Assembly (NCBI RefSeq): GCF_963676685.1
Contig: NC_092354.1
Span: forward strand, 22,600,193 to 22,664,192
Direction: 5' to 3'
DNA from: Mytilus edulis
Lineage: Eukaryota; Mollusca; Bivalvia; Mytilida; Mytilidae
DNA: 64,000 nucleotides
The position numbers and the translations under genes were made by a program. A model generated the notes under the pieces. That model was not told the origin of the DNA and made no database searches. It saw only the letters and a list, made by a program, of their open reading frames with translations. Of this stretch, positions 34,901-45,562 are shown piece after piece. The stretch's first letter is position 1. The number at the start of each line of letters is the position of its first letter.

Positions 34901-35720
34901 CAGTCGTAAAGTATTCCTTTGGGATATCGACCTTTCCACACGCTACAAGAACACCTGGTTCAACAGTGTTAAAACAATATTGAACAATAGTGGTCTATCA
35001 GCCTTAATTAACTGTACAAACAACCACGATACGATCTCAACAAAATACGTAATTGAATCCGTTAAAACTAAACTGGTAGATACTTTTAAAAGTGAATGGA
35101 TTATTAATGTTCAGAACATGCCAAAACTAAGAACATACAAGTTACTTAAGACCGAATTTTGTATTGAACCGTATGTTAAAAAGTTCTTGTCCAGAAAACA
35201 GCGATCGAGTATAGCTAGAATTCGATGCGGTACACTACCTTTAGAAGTCGAACGTGGTCGATATCGAAATATTCCAGCCGACCGGAGAATCTGTAAAGTG
35301 TGCAACTCCAATGTGACTGAAGATGAAATCCACTTTTTGTTTTTGTGTAACCGTTACTCTGTTAGAAGGAACGAACTCAGACGAGAACTCATCTCAGTTG
35401 ACTTTGACTCCCCAGAAGAAACACTAAAAGAACTGTTAATCAGCAACCCGAAAACGTTGGCAGACTTTATCATAGACTGTTTAAGGATAAGACAAGATGT
35501 TATATAAACATTTTTACTTTAACAAAACTACACGACGTAAAAACTGTAAAACTTAATATTTTATATCAAATCAAATGTAGCTATACATGTATAATAATGT
35601 TTTAAAATGACAGTGCTTCGTAAGCCTATAAGGCTGGCTGAAAATAACAATGTTCATATCATATGTATTATATAATGGCAATTCAGGTTGCACTTTAATA
35701 AATTATTTATCCATTCATTC
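31997..35720 (+). mobile_element. 5'-truncated LINE retrotransposon with target-site duplication
   Basis: ATATATTGA flanks both sides (31988-31996 and 35721-35729). The 3' end carries an AATAAA near 35697 and a short ATTC tail. The coding frame is open right up to the left boundary, as expected for 5' truncation during target-primed reverse transcription. The element is about 3.7 kb. Confidence 0.65.
31998..35507 (+). pseudogene. LINE ORF2: endonuclease, reverse transcriptase and Cys/His knuckle, one stop codon
   Basis: Order of domains: an EEP-type endonuclease (Y-D-I-V-G-I-C-E-S-H-L near the start, then I-C-G-D-F-N-G-R and R-I-P-D-H-S-I); a reverse transcriptase (G-K-A-V-G-I-D-N-I-P, Y-R-G-I-S-L-M-S, F-V-D-F-S-K-A-F-D-S, R-Q-G-D-N-L-A-P, L-L-Y-A-D-D-I-V); and a C-terminal knuckle, C-K-V-C-N-S-N with H-F-L-F-L-C. 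The first methionine is at 32037, but in-frame codons continue to 31998, so the N-terminus is truncated. A single TGA at 34710-34712 interrupts the frame; the same frame is open again to the TAA at 35505-35507. It probably replaced TGG. The catalytic Y-A-D-D is intact. Clade not assigned. Confidence 0.8.
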
Positions 35721-35775
35721 ATATATTGAAAGTAAATATTAGCAGCTTGTTATTGCGTGGAAGGAAGTATTCAAA

Positions 35776-36031
35776 TGCTAATTAAAGTAGCTTGCGTCAT
35801 ACTTAATTATGCATCCTATGTAACATATCTCTATAGCAACTTTAAGATGCTAATGCTTATTCAACAGGTCAATTAATAAGCTATTGTGCATGTATATGCA
35901 AGGTGGCCATGAAAATAATAGATGTATTCCGAATAACATCCGGTGTTCCGAAAGACTACGGACATCGTCCAATTTATACTGCTAATTAAAGTAGCTTGCG
36001 TCATACTTAATTATGCATCCTATGTAACATA
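35776..36031 (+). repeat. Pair of about 52-bp direct repeats between the two LINEs
   Basis: TGCTAATTAAAGTAGCTTGC and the following 31-32 bp occur at 35776-35827 and again at 35980-36031. The second copy abuts the truncated 5' end of the next LINE. The 152 bp between them is not repeated in the window. Confidence 0.7.
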
Positions 36032-36037
36032 AGTTTA

Positions 36038-37765
36038 TTGTGTTTTGACTATAAAATTATAACAAAGACCCTAACAAAGAAAATGGCAAAAGTGATAAAC
36101 AAACTAATAGATGTAAATCAGACAGGGGCAGGGCCTAATAAAAAGATCACCGAAAACATATATGGGATAGACTCAATCATAGAACTCATGGAAATGAATG
36201 ATTGGAATGGCTATCTTGTATCCTTTGATCAAGAAAAAGCATTTGATAGGGTGGAACACAACTACACTATTCAAGTTATGAAAAAAATGAATTTCCCCCC
36301 GGGCATAATTAGATGGATAGAGATTATTTATAAAGATATAAAGAGTAAAATACAGATAAATGGGCACCTCACAAAAGAAATAAGAATAGAACGTTCAATA
36401 AGACAAGGGTGCTCCTTATCTATGACAATTTACGCATTAATCATAGAACCCCTGGCATCAAACATCAGAAATTCGAAAGATATAAAAGGAATAAACCTAC
36501 CAAACAGACAAGAAAACTGCACATTATTTCAACACGCAGATGACTGCTCTACTATAACAACAGAAATAACAGATTATGACCATCTTGTAAAAGAATTTAA
36601 AAGATTTGGTGAAGTATCGGGGTCAAAAATAAATGAATCTAAAACAGAAATATTAAAAATAGGAAGGAAAAAAGCAGTTGAAAATCAACAGATAAAGGAC
36701 TTAATTAAGGAAAACGTTAAAGTACTGGGAATAAAGTTTGGTGAAAATAAAATAGATAAAAACTGGAATCCAATAGTGGAAACTATAACAAAAACATGTA
36801 AGGAATGGGAAAATAGAAATATAGACATATACTAAAAAGTACAGATAATAAATACATACATGCTAAGCAAAGCATGGTTTGTGGCACGAGTAATTCTACC
36901 AACTCAAGAAATAATTAAAAGAATAAATAAAGCAATATGTAAATTTATATGGAATGGCCCAGAGTTAATAAAAAGAACAACTTTGAATAAAAAGAAAAAA
37001 AGGGGGGGAATTCAAATGCCAGATTTTGAAGAAAAAATCAATGCTATGTGGCTGCAAAAAATAAGTGATATGATTAATGGAAAATCAACAATCTGGAAAA
37101 CCCTTTTCACTTATTTTTTGGGGATAACAACAAGAGAACTGATGCCGGAATTAGCAGAAAATAAATATAGCCACTCAGAACATTTAGGTGAAAATGCAAA
37201 CAAAATTAGAGAACTATATATCCAATACAGAAGTAAAATCAATCTGACAGAAAACATTACACTCAAAGAAATTTATTATGAAATTATAGAACAAAAGAAA
37301 AATCGAATAACAATAGAAGAACAAAACAAAGGAATAGAATTCACAAACAGTTGGTCACTTATAGATAATATTGAAAATAACACACACAGGGAATTTATCT
37401 ATAAAATAATTCACAGAGCCTTTTTAACAGGAGAAAAACAAATAGAGAGAGGAATAAGAGGTACAGATTCACAATGCAAGTACTGCAATAGACATTTTGA
37501 AACATTTGAACATCTATTTATAGATTGTAAAGAATTACAAACTTTTAGAACCTATGTGACACAAAACGGCCAGTCAGAAGATCCAAAATTTGAAATAAGT
37601 GCAAAATCTCTATTACTAGTAGGCATAAAAATAGAACTAATGCCGATCCTATATGGATATACACACACAATATGGATATGTAGGCAATACGAAGGTATTC
37701 TAAATTTGTATAAATTACAGAGGAAATTTCATAAGGATAAAGAAATATATAAAAAACACAACTAA
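36038..37765 (+). pseudogene. LINE ORF2 fragment, L1/Tx1-like, 5'-truncated with one stop
   Basis: Begins in the middle of the reverse transcriptase at F-D-Y-K-I-I-T-K-T-L. Visible motifs: S-F-D-Q-E-K-A-F-D, R-Q-G-C-S-L-S, and L-F-Q-H-A-D-D where most relatives have Y-A-D-D or F-A-D-D. TAA at 36833-36835 interrupts the frame, which stays in phase and continues through M-L-S-K-A-W-F to a C-terminal knuckle C-K-Y-C...H-L-F-I-D-C and the final stop at 37765. The sense strand is A-rich, as in L1-type elements. The 3' UTR probably runs to about 38160, with AATAAA near 38155. Inactive copy. Confidence 0.75.
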
Positions 37766-38524
37766 TCTCAAAGGATACAAGATAGCAAGGAAAGAAGACA
37801 AAAACAACATAAAGATAAAAATATAGCAATAGAACTGGATAATGGGATTGGGAGACTACTTTATTAGAGCTTAACTCTAACAGGGTGCATACCCGTTTAG
37901 TCTCCACAATGCCCAGAGTCCAATATATGAAACAAACAAGGAACCAGCAAAAAGAAACAACTTAGCTTAAACAAAAACCAAACAAACAGCCAGAGATGAT
38001 ATCACTTCGAAAGGTACAAGAAAACAGAAAAACAACCAACAGAGTGAAGAATTTTACAAACTATAAAATGAACAATATTTAATCTAAAATTTATTTGTTA
38101 AATATATTGTTATGTTATTGTTATGATGAAAATTATATGCATTTTCATTTCAGTAATAAATATCGAAAAAACTTTCTCACGATAACACGATGATGATAAT
38201 GTGAACAAAAGCCAACTATCAATCGGCCATAACAACTTTAGGCTAGATGATAGTTGAGAAAACTTTTTATTTTCCATTCTCTCTATATCGAAATTTTTAA
38301 TTTTTTGTACAGATAAAATTAGGTTTATTATAAATTTCTAAGCAGACTGTAAGCACACTATTAAACACAAAATGTTACTAACATTCTCAACCACTATGGT
38401 TGTAAATTATATTAAGTTGAATTAGATTTTTTTTCTCATAAATAAGGTAATGGCCAGTTCACAACTAATCTGAGTGTTGAGAAAAAGAAAAAAAAAAAAA
38501 AAATGTAACATATCTATGTGTCAT

Positions 38525-39228
38525 GAATTAGATTCTTATGCTGGCAAATATTAGTCTGATTGTCTTTGTTTTTACCAGGTTTTTCATAATATTACACATT
38601 AGATTAAGCCCTGAGGGTTTACGCAATAATCGTCACAACTCGGCCGATTCCGTACCGAGAGAAGCGGAGTCACCCGAGGATTGCCGATTGACATGTAAAT
38701 AGACTAGTGGACATGTAGACAGAGACGGACTGGTGAATATGAAGACAAACTATTGAACATGCAGACAGACTACAAATGGAAGTTTTTAACGACCTTGACT
38801 GGCTATACAGCCCTTGCACAGTCGGTACTTTAAACTTTAAACATATTTTATTTCAAAAAATCATGTACATGGCATACACATATAAATACAGTGATAACAT
38901 ATTACAAAAGGATTCGGAAACAAGGTTTCCCTTATATTAATCCGTCTCCCTATGCACAGTCGGTAAACAGACTTGTGGACACAAAGATAGACCTATGAAA
39001 ATATAGACGGACTAGTGGACATACACACACTGATGAACATGTAGACAGACTTGTGGACACATATCCAGACTGTTGATAATGTAGACAGTCTGCTGTATTA
39101 GAAAAACCTGGTAAAAACAAAGACAATCAGACTAGTGGACACATAGACAGACTAATGAACATGTAGACAGACATTTGTAAATGTGAATTAAAAAAAAAAA
39201 AATATTTGCCAGCATAAGAATCTAATTC
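38525..39228. mobile_element. Foldback-like element with minisatellite core
   Basis: The left arm, 38525-38584 (GAATTAGATTCTTATGCTGG through TTTACCAGGTTTTT), has its inverse at the right split in two: 39101-39134 and 39201-39228. Between the split parts and in the core a motif like GACTAGTGGACATGTAGACA recurs irregularly (38697-39180). Long inverted arms with internal tandem repeats resemble foldback transposons. Confidence 0.6.
38828..38952 (-). mobile_element. Retroposed 3' fragment with 13-bp target duplication
   Basis: TGCACAGTCGGTA stands on both sides (38815-38827 and 38953-38965). On the minus strand the insert ends in TTGAAATAAAATATG, with a polyadenylation-like AATAAA. This looks like a short LINE or SINE tail inserted into the foldback element. 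Confidence 0.6.
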
Positions 39229-39232
39229 TAAC

Positions 39233-39266
39233 CAAGGAATTGTATATTTAAATATACAATTCCTTG
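39233..39266. repeat. Perfect 34-bp palindrome
   Basis: Each half is 17 nt, CAAGGAATTGTATATTT and its exact reverse complement, with no loop. It lies between the foldback element and the next MITE. Confidence 0.8.
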
Positions 39267-39279
39267 TTCCAAAACTGTT

Positions 39280-39423
39280 CAGTGGCGGATCCAGAGGGGG
39301 GGGGTTCCGGGGGTCCGCACCCCCCCCCTTTATTTTGGCCGATCAATGCATTTGAATCGGGACATATGTTTGCACCCCCCTGCACCCCCCCCCCCCTTTC
39401 GAAAATTCCTGCATCCGCCACTG
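39280..39423 (+). mobile_element. CAGTGGCGGATCC-family MITE with 5-bp target duplication
   Basis: Starts CAGTGGCGGATCCAG, ends GCATCCGCCACTG, flanked by CTGTT on both sides (39275-39279, 39424-39428). Best-preserved copy of this family in the window. The open frames across it come from G/C runs. Confidence 0.7.
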
Positions 39424-39899
39424 CTGTTGGCTTTACAAATATAGGGAAATCTACTGTGGGACACAAGATTGGCATGATTATGCATACGTAATGGGAGGGG
39501 GATGGCAATAATCCAAAATTCCCCAGGGTAAAAATTAGCTCATTGCTTGAACTTTGCAAGCAATTTCCAATTTCTCTTATTTCTTGATAAGGATGCATGA
39601 GGTTCTAAATGGGGTTCCTTCATTCCACCGGTGTTTTTGCTCATTTTCTCCATCTCTATATTTTAGCAAAGATTATTTTCTTTTCTTTGTTTTAAATTGT
39701 CTTCTTTCTCTCATCTCTACCCCCCTTTTCCCGATATATTTGGTCTATTATTTCCTAGTCTGTAAACCCAACCCAGATCCCCATGTCGATAATCAGATTA
39801 CAAGTATTACAGGAAGTAGGTAAAATGATAATTTTCTGGATTTTTTTTAACTTATTTTATTTCTTGGGTAGGTTGTTCAAACTGGCTTACTTACCATTG

Positions 39900-40720
39900 A
39901 TACTATGTAAATATAAAGTTTTACTACAAGTATCACTTTAACTTAACATCACCAAATAAAATGAGTTCAAGGTCAGATAAACCAAGCTAGAAATACATGT
40001 ACGCCTTACAATCATTCTATGCACCAAATACAGTTGACCCATTGCTTATAATATATACAAGAAACAGACAAAACCATGAAAACTTTATATTGACTAATGA
40101 ACCATTACATTGGGGTCAAGGTCAGATGTACTTTACCAGACAGACTTTTACACCTTACAATCATTCCATAATTTAATTCTAATTGACCGATTGCTTATAC
40201 ATTTTGTACTATCTAAGTAGCAAACTTAGCAAGGAAAAATTAACATTGTCCAATGAACCATGAAAATGAGGTCAAGTTCAAATAAAACCTGCCAGACTAA
40301 CATGTACTTCTGAAATATTTCCATACACCATATGTAGTTGACATATTGCATACAGTATTAGAAATATAAACCAAAACACAAAAACTTGACATTAACCACT
40401 GAACCATGAAGATGAGGTCAAGGTCAGATGACAGCTGCCAGTTTGAATGTTTCCGTTATAATCTTTCCTCACACCAAATAAAGTAGACCTGTTGCAAATA
40501 GTATCTGGACACGAAACAAAATACTTGACCTTGTTCTTTTTTCCATGAAAGGTCAAATGAAAACTATCTGACTGGCATGAGGACCTTGCAAGCTACACAC
40601 ATACCAAATATTAGTAATAATAGAGAAATTGAGATTACCAAAAATCTGAATTTATTTCAAATAGTCACTGAATCGTGAAAATGAGGTCCGGGACAATAGA
40701 CATATATATATCATATATGA
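39900..40720 (+). repeat. Degenerate tandem repeat, period about 150-165 bp
   Basis: The phrase AATGAACCATGAAAATGAGG, or variants, followed by GTCAAGGTCAGATG recurs near 39960, 40095, 40255, 40405 and 40540, with CACCTTACAATCATTCC between. I recognise it as a bivalve repeat. No gene. Confidence 0.55.
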
Positions 40721-40926
40721 CACATTAAAACTAACATAAGGCATGGTCCAGATGTTTTTATTGGAGGTTCACTCACTGCAATAAGACATGACCTGCTTCA
40801 ATCACGCTTCAGTGATTCCCAATATAACAACCAAATCTTTCATACGAATGGGGCGGTGCTGGATCGTCTATAGAATCTATGTACAATGTACGAAGCATCC
40901 AATTCTACCTTCTGAAGCTTTAAGTA

Positions 40927-41136
40927 CTGTAAATTCAGTAATTATTGCGATGTTTTTATTATTGCATAAAATGCAACAGGGTTGTAATCACAATAATTTA
41001 AAGTCACATTTAATATGAAAGTGTTTATATGAATTGAACAGGATTTTTCTCAATATCGTAAAAAATAAAATCGAATTTAAGTCTAAAATGACAAAATCGC
41101 AAGAATAAAAGCACGCAATAATTTCTGAAATTACAG
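40927..41136. mobile_element. TA-flanked MITE (CTGTAAATTCAG ends)
   Basis: CTGTAAATTCAGTAATTATTG at the left edge pairs with CAATAATTTCTGAAATTACAG at the right, with TA on both outer sides. 210 bp, similar in size and end sequence to 48384-48591. Confidence 0.55.
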
Positions 41137-41444
41137 TAGTTAAAGAAATTACAGAAGTAAAAAAAAAATGAAATGATTTTAAGCGTTCATGGAAAGTTCA
41201 AATATTTTAGGCATTAGAAATCTTCAACTTTATCCACATAAAATATATTTTAATAATTTTTTTGTTTTAAAACATAGTAACAATTCATAATCAATATCTG
41301 CAATAATTTAAAATCTCATGTTAACATATCATACTTACGTACAAAATATGAATGTAATCTCAATGTATAGAAGATTTGACTTTTAATACTGCGTATCATT
41401 GGAAAGGACAATCATTGGAAAGGACAAGGTTCAATTTAGGCTTA

Positions 41445-41731
41445 GGGAGCTACCATTTGATTTTTATGGGGGGGGGGGGGGGTGAAAAATTTGGTCCTGC
41501 TTTTTTTTTAGTTGTAATCCCTGTCCTGCCTTTTTATTTTTTACTCTATTCGGTCCTGCCTTTTTTTTACTAGTTTATCCTGACTTTTTTACGCAAATTG
41601 TCATATCCTGCCTTTTTTTTTTACCAAGTTGCTCATCCTGCCTTTTTTTTTTTTTAAATAAAAACTCCTGTCCTGCCTATTTTTTTCAAATTTCATCCTA
41701 GCCCCCCCATAAAAATCAAATGGTAGCTCCC
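41445..41731. mobile_element. Hairpin MITE, PIF/Harbinger-like, copy 1
   Basis: GGGAGCTACCATTTGATTTT at the left, AAAATCAAATGGTAGCTCCC at the right, TTA on both sides (41442-41444, 41732-41734). The interior is rich in TCCTGCCTTTTTTTT. Confidence 0.7.
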
Positions 41732-42047
41732 TTACTAGTATAGCCTTGAATTTCAACTTTATCAAAATATTTCAAATAGCCATGATTTTGTTCTTAAATA
41801 GATCTATCACTTTCCAAAAAAAAAATCCAAAATCTCAATAAAGTACCTCCTTTAGTTTAGCATGAACTATTCAACTAAGTAATTACAAATTAAATCAAGA
41901 AAATAAAGAAATTAAATTACATTGTATATAAATAAAAGACAAATATTTGGTAATTCATAAACATTATTAAGATGAAAGTACAATTACAATCTTTAAAAAT
42001 GATGCACTACAAAGATTTCCACAATAAATAATAGGTACATGTACTTA

Positions 42048-42246
42048 GGGAGCTACCACTTGATTTTTATGGGAGGGCTAGGATGAAAAATTTTGTCCTG
42101 CCTTTTTTTTTACCAAAATTGTTGTCCTGAACTTTTTTTTTTGCAAGTGTCTCATCCTGCCTTTTTTTTTTACTCAAAACTCCTGTCCTGCCTATTTTTT
42201 TCAAATTTCATCCTAGCCCCCCCATAAAAATCAAATGGTAGCTCCC
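42048..42246. mobile_element. Hairpin MITE, PIF/Harbinger-like, copy 2
   Basis: Same ends as 41445-41731 (GGGAGCTACCACTTGATTTT and its near inverse), with TTA on both sides (42045-42047, 42247-42249). The interior is shorter by about 90 bp. Confidence 0.7.
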
Positions 42247-42289
42247 TTAGAAAATATGATTGATCCTAGCCCCAGAGTGATTGTTTTAA

Positions 42290-42560
42290 AAACAGGACAA
42301 ACATTTTGTAAAACAAGAATGTACGTGTACATAGTACATGGATGCCCCACTCAATCTATCATTTTCTATGTTCAGTAAAACGTGAAATCATGGCCAAACT
42401 ATAAATTGGCATACAAATTAGGAACATCATATCATAGAAAACATGTGTACTAAGTTTAAAGTTGATTGGAATTTAACTTCATTTAAAATTATCTTGACTT
42501 AAAAAAATTTAACCTGAAGCAATGCAGATGAGCAGACTGACACAGACTGAAAAACGTTGG
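42290..42560 (+). repeat. Dispersed bivalve repeat (ATGCCCCACTC type)
   Basis: Contains GGATGCCCCACTCAATC, ATTTTCTATGTTCAGT and GTGTACTAAGTTTAAAGTTG, a combination I recognise from bivalve genomes. Confidence 0.5.
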
Positions 42561-42839
42561 GGCGTAAAAAATTGAAATACAGGTAAAGCTATACACAATT
42601 GTGCATTAATGAGATCTTTTTTCCAACTGACATAAAAATAAACCAACCAATTATAAATTGGAAAGAAAAAAATCATGAGTTAAAATACATGTACCTAGTG
42701 ATATAGACTGAGACATGCATAACAAACAATTTCAAGAGTATTAAAACAACATTTAAAAGAAATCTTACAGAGATTCAAAATATTTTAATGGGCCAATTAT
42801 GGCAGCCATAAGGGATTATGTTATTGTAATCATTCATAA

Positions 42840-43190
42840 CAAAATTAATGCATACAATTTGGGGCCCATTATAGCTTGTTGTTCTGTGTGAGCCGTGTTG
42901 AAGGCCGTACATTGACCTATAATGGTTTACTTTTTTAAAATTGTTATTTGGATGGAGAGTGGTCTCATTGGCACTCACACCACATCTTCCTATATCTATA
43001 TACAATTAAAATCAATGATTAATAAAATGGAGAATGAAAATAAGGAATGTGTTAAAGAGCAGTGACAGATCTAAGGGATTAGGGGTATGAACCATTGAAC
43101 ATCGCCCTTCTTTTTTTTTTAAGATCAATGCTTTTGATTGGGAACAAATGATTGGAATCCCCTATTCAAAATGGCTTCATCCGCCCCTGA
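42840..43190. repeat. Reverse GATGTGGTGTG repeat and degenerate CAGTGGCGGATC copy
   Basis: 42860-43000 is a reverse member of the GATGTGGTATG family. 43062-43190 contains AAGATCAATGCTTTTGATTG and ends CATCCGCCCCTG. Confidence 0.5.
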
Positions 43191-44068
43191 AGAGATAACA
43201 ATGATAAGCTATAAAGAAATGACAAAAAGAACCTAAATGTTAACATAATGTTCCCGTAAATAAGATACACAATATCCAAATAACCACATATATCAATTTG
43301 TTGTACTAATTACACAATAGTTTACCTTACATTAAAACCATCATTTATTCACATCATATACATGTATAGGCCTACAATGTAGTAGATTCATTTTTTTGTT
43401 GTAAAATACTGATTTTTGTGAGTTTTGTAAGGACAGGTAAACCTCAGTTTTAATTTTCAACAAATAACAAATTTTTGTTTTAGATTTGTATATATGCAGA
43501 TCCAAAGATTAGCAAAACCACAGAATCAAATATCCACAAAAATACAAGTTTTCCTCCATCAGAAGAATCATAACCCACAGAAATAAAAAAAAATCCACAT
43601 TCATATATAACATACAATTCAATGGCACAAGACAATGCAACATGCTGGCAAGAAAATTTTGAAGAAAAAATAATCTGTTTATACATGAATACTGTATATT
43701 GGTTATCATAATGTCTAATTTTACTTACTTTCACCAAAGAAAAAATTGCCACATTTGCCGATCATAAAACATTCCTTGCATCATGATAAATCTAAAATCT
43801 TAAAAAATATTGTCAAAAAGTGGAAATTAAATTCAACATTCTTTTGCAATTCAATTCTTTATTGCCCAATATACAAAAAACAATGGTAGTTTTTTTTTCT
43901 ATCAATGACTTTAGAATCAAAATACTTAAAAAAAATTTTAACAAAATTTGTCTCTTGTTTTTAAAACTATTACCATGATAACATATAAAAAATCCAGATC
44001 TAAGTACAGTGAAACCTGACTAAACCGAATCCTGCATAAACCGAAAACCTGTATTTATAAACCAAATA
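43191..44068. other. AT-rich intergenic stretch
   Basis: Contains a decayed sequence related to the TA-flanked MITEs (CCACAGAATCAAATATCC near 43520). Minus-strand open frames at 43480-43752 show no domain. Confidence 0.35.
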
Positions 44069-44225
44069 AAATTGAGAATGGAAATGGGGAATGTGCCAAA
44101 GAGACAACAACCCGACCATAGAAAAAAACAACAGCAGAAGGTCACCAACAGGTCTTCAATGTAGCGAAAAATTCCCACACCAGGAGGCGTTCTTCAGCTG
44201 GCCCCTAAACAAATATATACTAGTT
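44069..44225 (+). repeat. GAATGGAAATGGGGAATGTG-family repeat
   Basis: Begins AAAATTGAGAATGGAAATGG and ends near CTAAACAAATATATACTAG. Confidence 0.7.
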
Positions 44226-44969
44226 CAAATATAAACATGTTCTTAAGCACCGTCATATCAAATTGTATGCATTGTGAACCTGATAAAACCGAAAATCGGC
44301 CAAAACCAAACAAACCTGAAGTCCCGTAGAGGTTCGGTTTAAACAGGTGTCACTGTACTGTAATAACAAAAAGTACAGAAAATATCAGATAATTTTATAG
44401 AAAACTAACAGTAAATGAAAAATTTGCAAATAAGAGCAAAACATTATTAATTAGCCACTTCGGACATGTCAGAAACTGACCGCTTTTTGGAAATTTTAGT
44501 ACAAATGTAAAATAAAACAAAACAAACAAGACAATAAACAAACAAATACACATATACTTACAATAAAACACTGTAGAAATATTTATTGGATTTCATTAAG
44601 ATGATTAACAGCAATTATAAGCTAGCTGTGATATTATTTCAATTTAATAAATTGATGTACCATAATCAGCCATGTATAGTACGCAGTTATGTATCACAAA
44701 CAAAATTGTGAAAAAAGTCTTGTAAAAAAATGTTGAAAGATTTGTTGTAGTTCAGCTTGTGATGTTTAGATTCTACCAATGCATCTAGTGTGAAATTTCT
44801 CTTCTCTAGACAGTACAATTTGCAATTTTTCTGTCCATAGATTAGGAAATATCACAAGGATCTGGAATCTGGATAGGGTTAATTCAGTATGCAGAACAGA
44901 GAATAATGGGCAGAAAGTGCAGAATATAATTGGCAAACAAATAAAGAAAAATGGACTGAAAGAATAATG

Positions 44970-45223
44970 GGGGTCTCATTGGGGGGTTCCGATCCCGGAT
45001 CCCGCTTACTGTTTTGTCAGATTCCCGTATCCCGCTTACTGTTTTGTCAGATTCCCGTATCCCGCTTACACTTGTACGTAAGCAATTCTCATTTTTTTTG
45101 TCATTTCCCGGGTCCCGCTAGACCTCATTTCCAGTTTTCACGACACAATAATTTGACTTTCACGTGTCACGCTTACAAAAAATCGGCAATCCTGCGTCAC
45201 GCTTAGACCCCAATGATACCCAC
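44970..45223. mobile_element. GGGGTCTCATTGGGG MITE, copy 1, 7-bp target duplication
   Basis: Starts GGGGTCTCATTGGGGGG, ends CCCCAATGATACCCAC. AATAATG stands on both sides (44963-44969, 45224-45230). 254 bp; it includes an internal 31-bp tandem duplication (CCCGCTTACTGTTTTGTCAG) absent from copy 2. Confidence 0.7.
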
Positions 45224-45562
45224 AATAATGACTAGAGAATAATGGGGTGATAAAATATAAAGGCAATACTCAACAGTATACATTGGTTAAGAATTAGAGA
45301 AAAATTCAAACACATTTAATTGACCATTAAACTTGTAAAAATTTGTTAACAGACAATGTCAGAAACATATTAAGTTCATCATTTGGGGCATTTTTATTCC
45401 TCCGTAACCCCCTAAAACTAGATATTTCAGCACCCCGTTATTTTTCCCCCCTATTTCCTTGTTTCTTACATTTTGACCCTTCTTTCTCTATTTCCCTCAT
45501 TATTCTCTATTCTGTAAACTTCATGTATCTAGACCCTCATACATGTACACTTTTCAATATGT

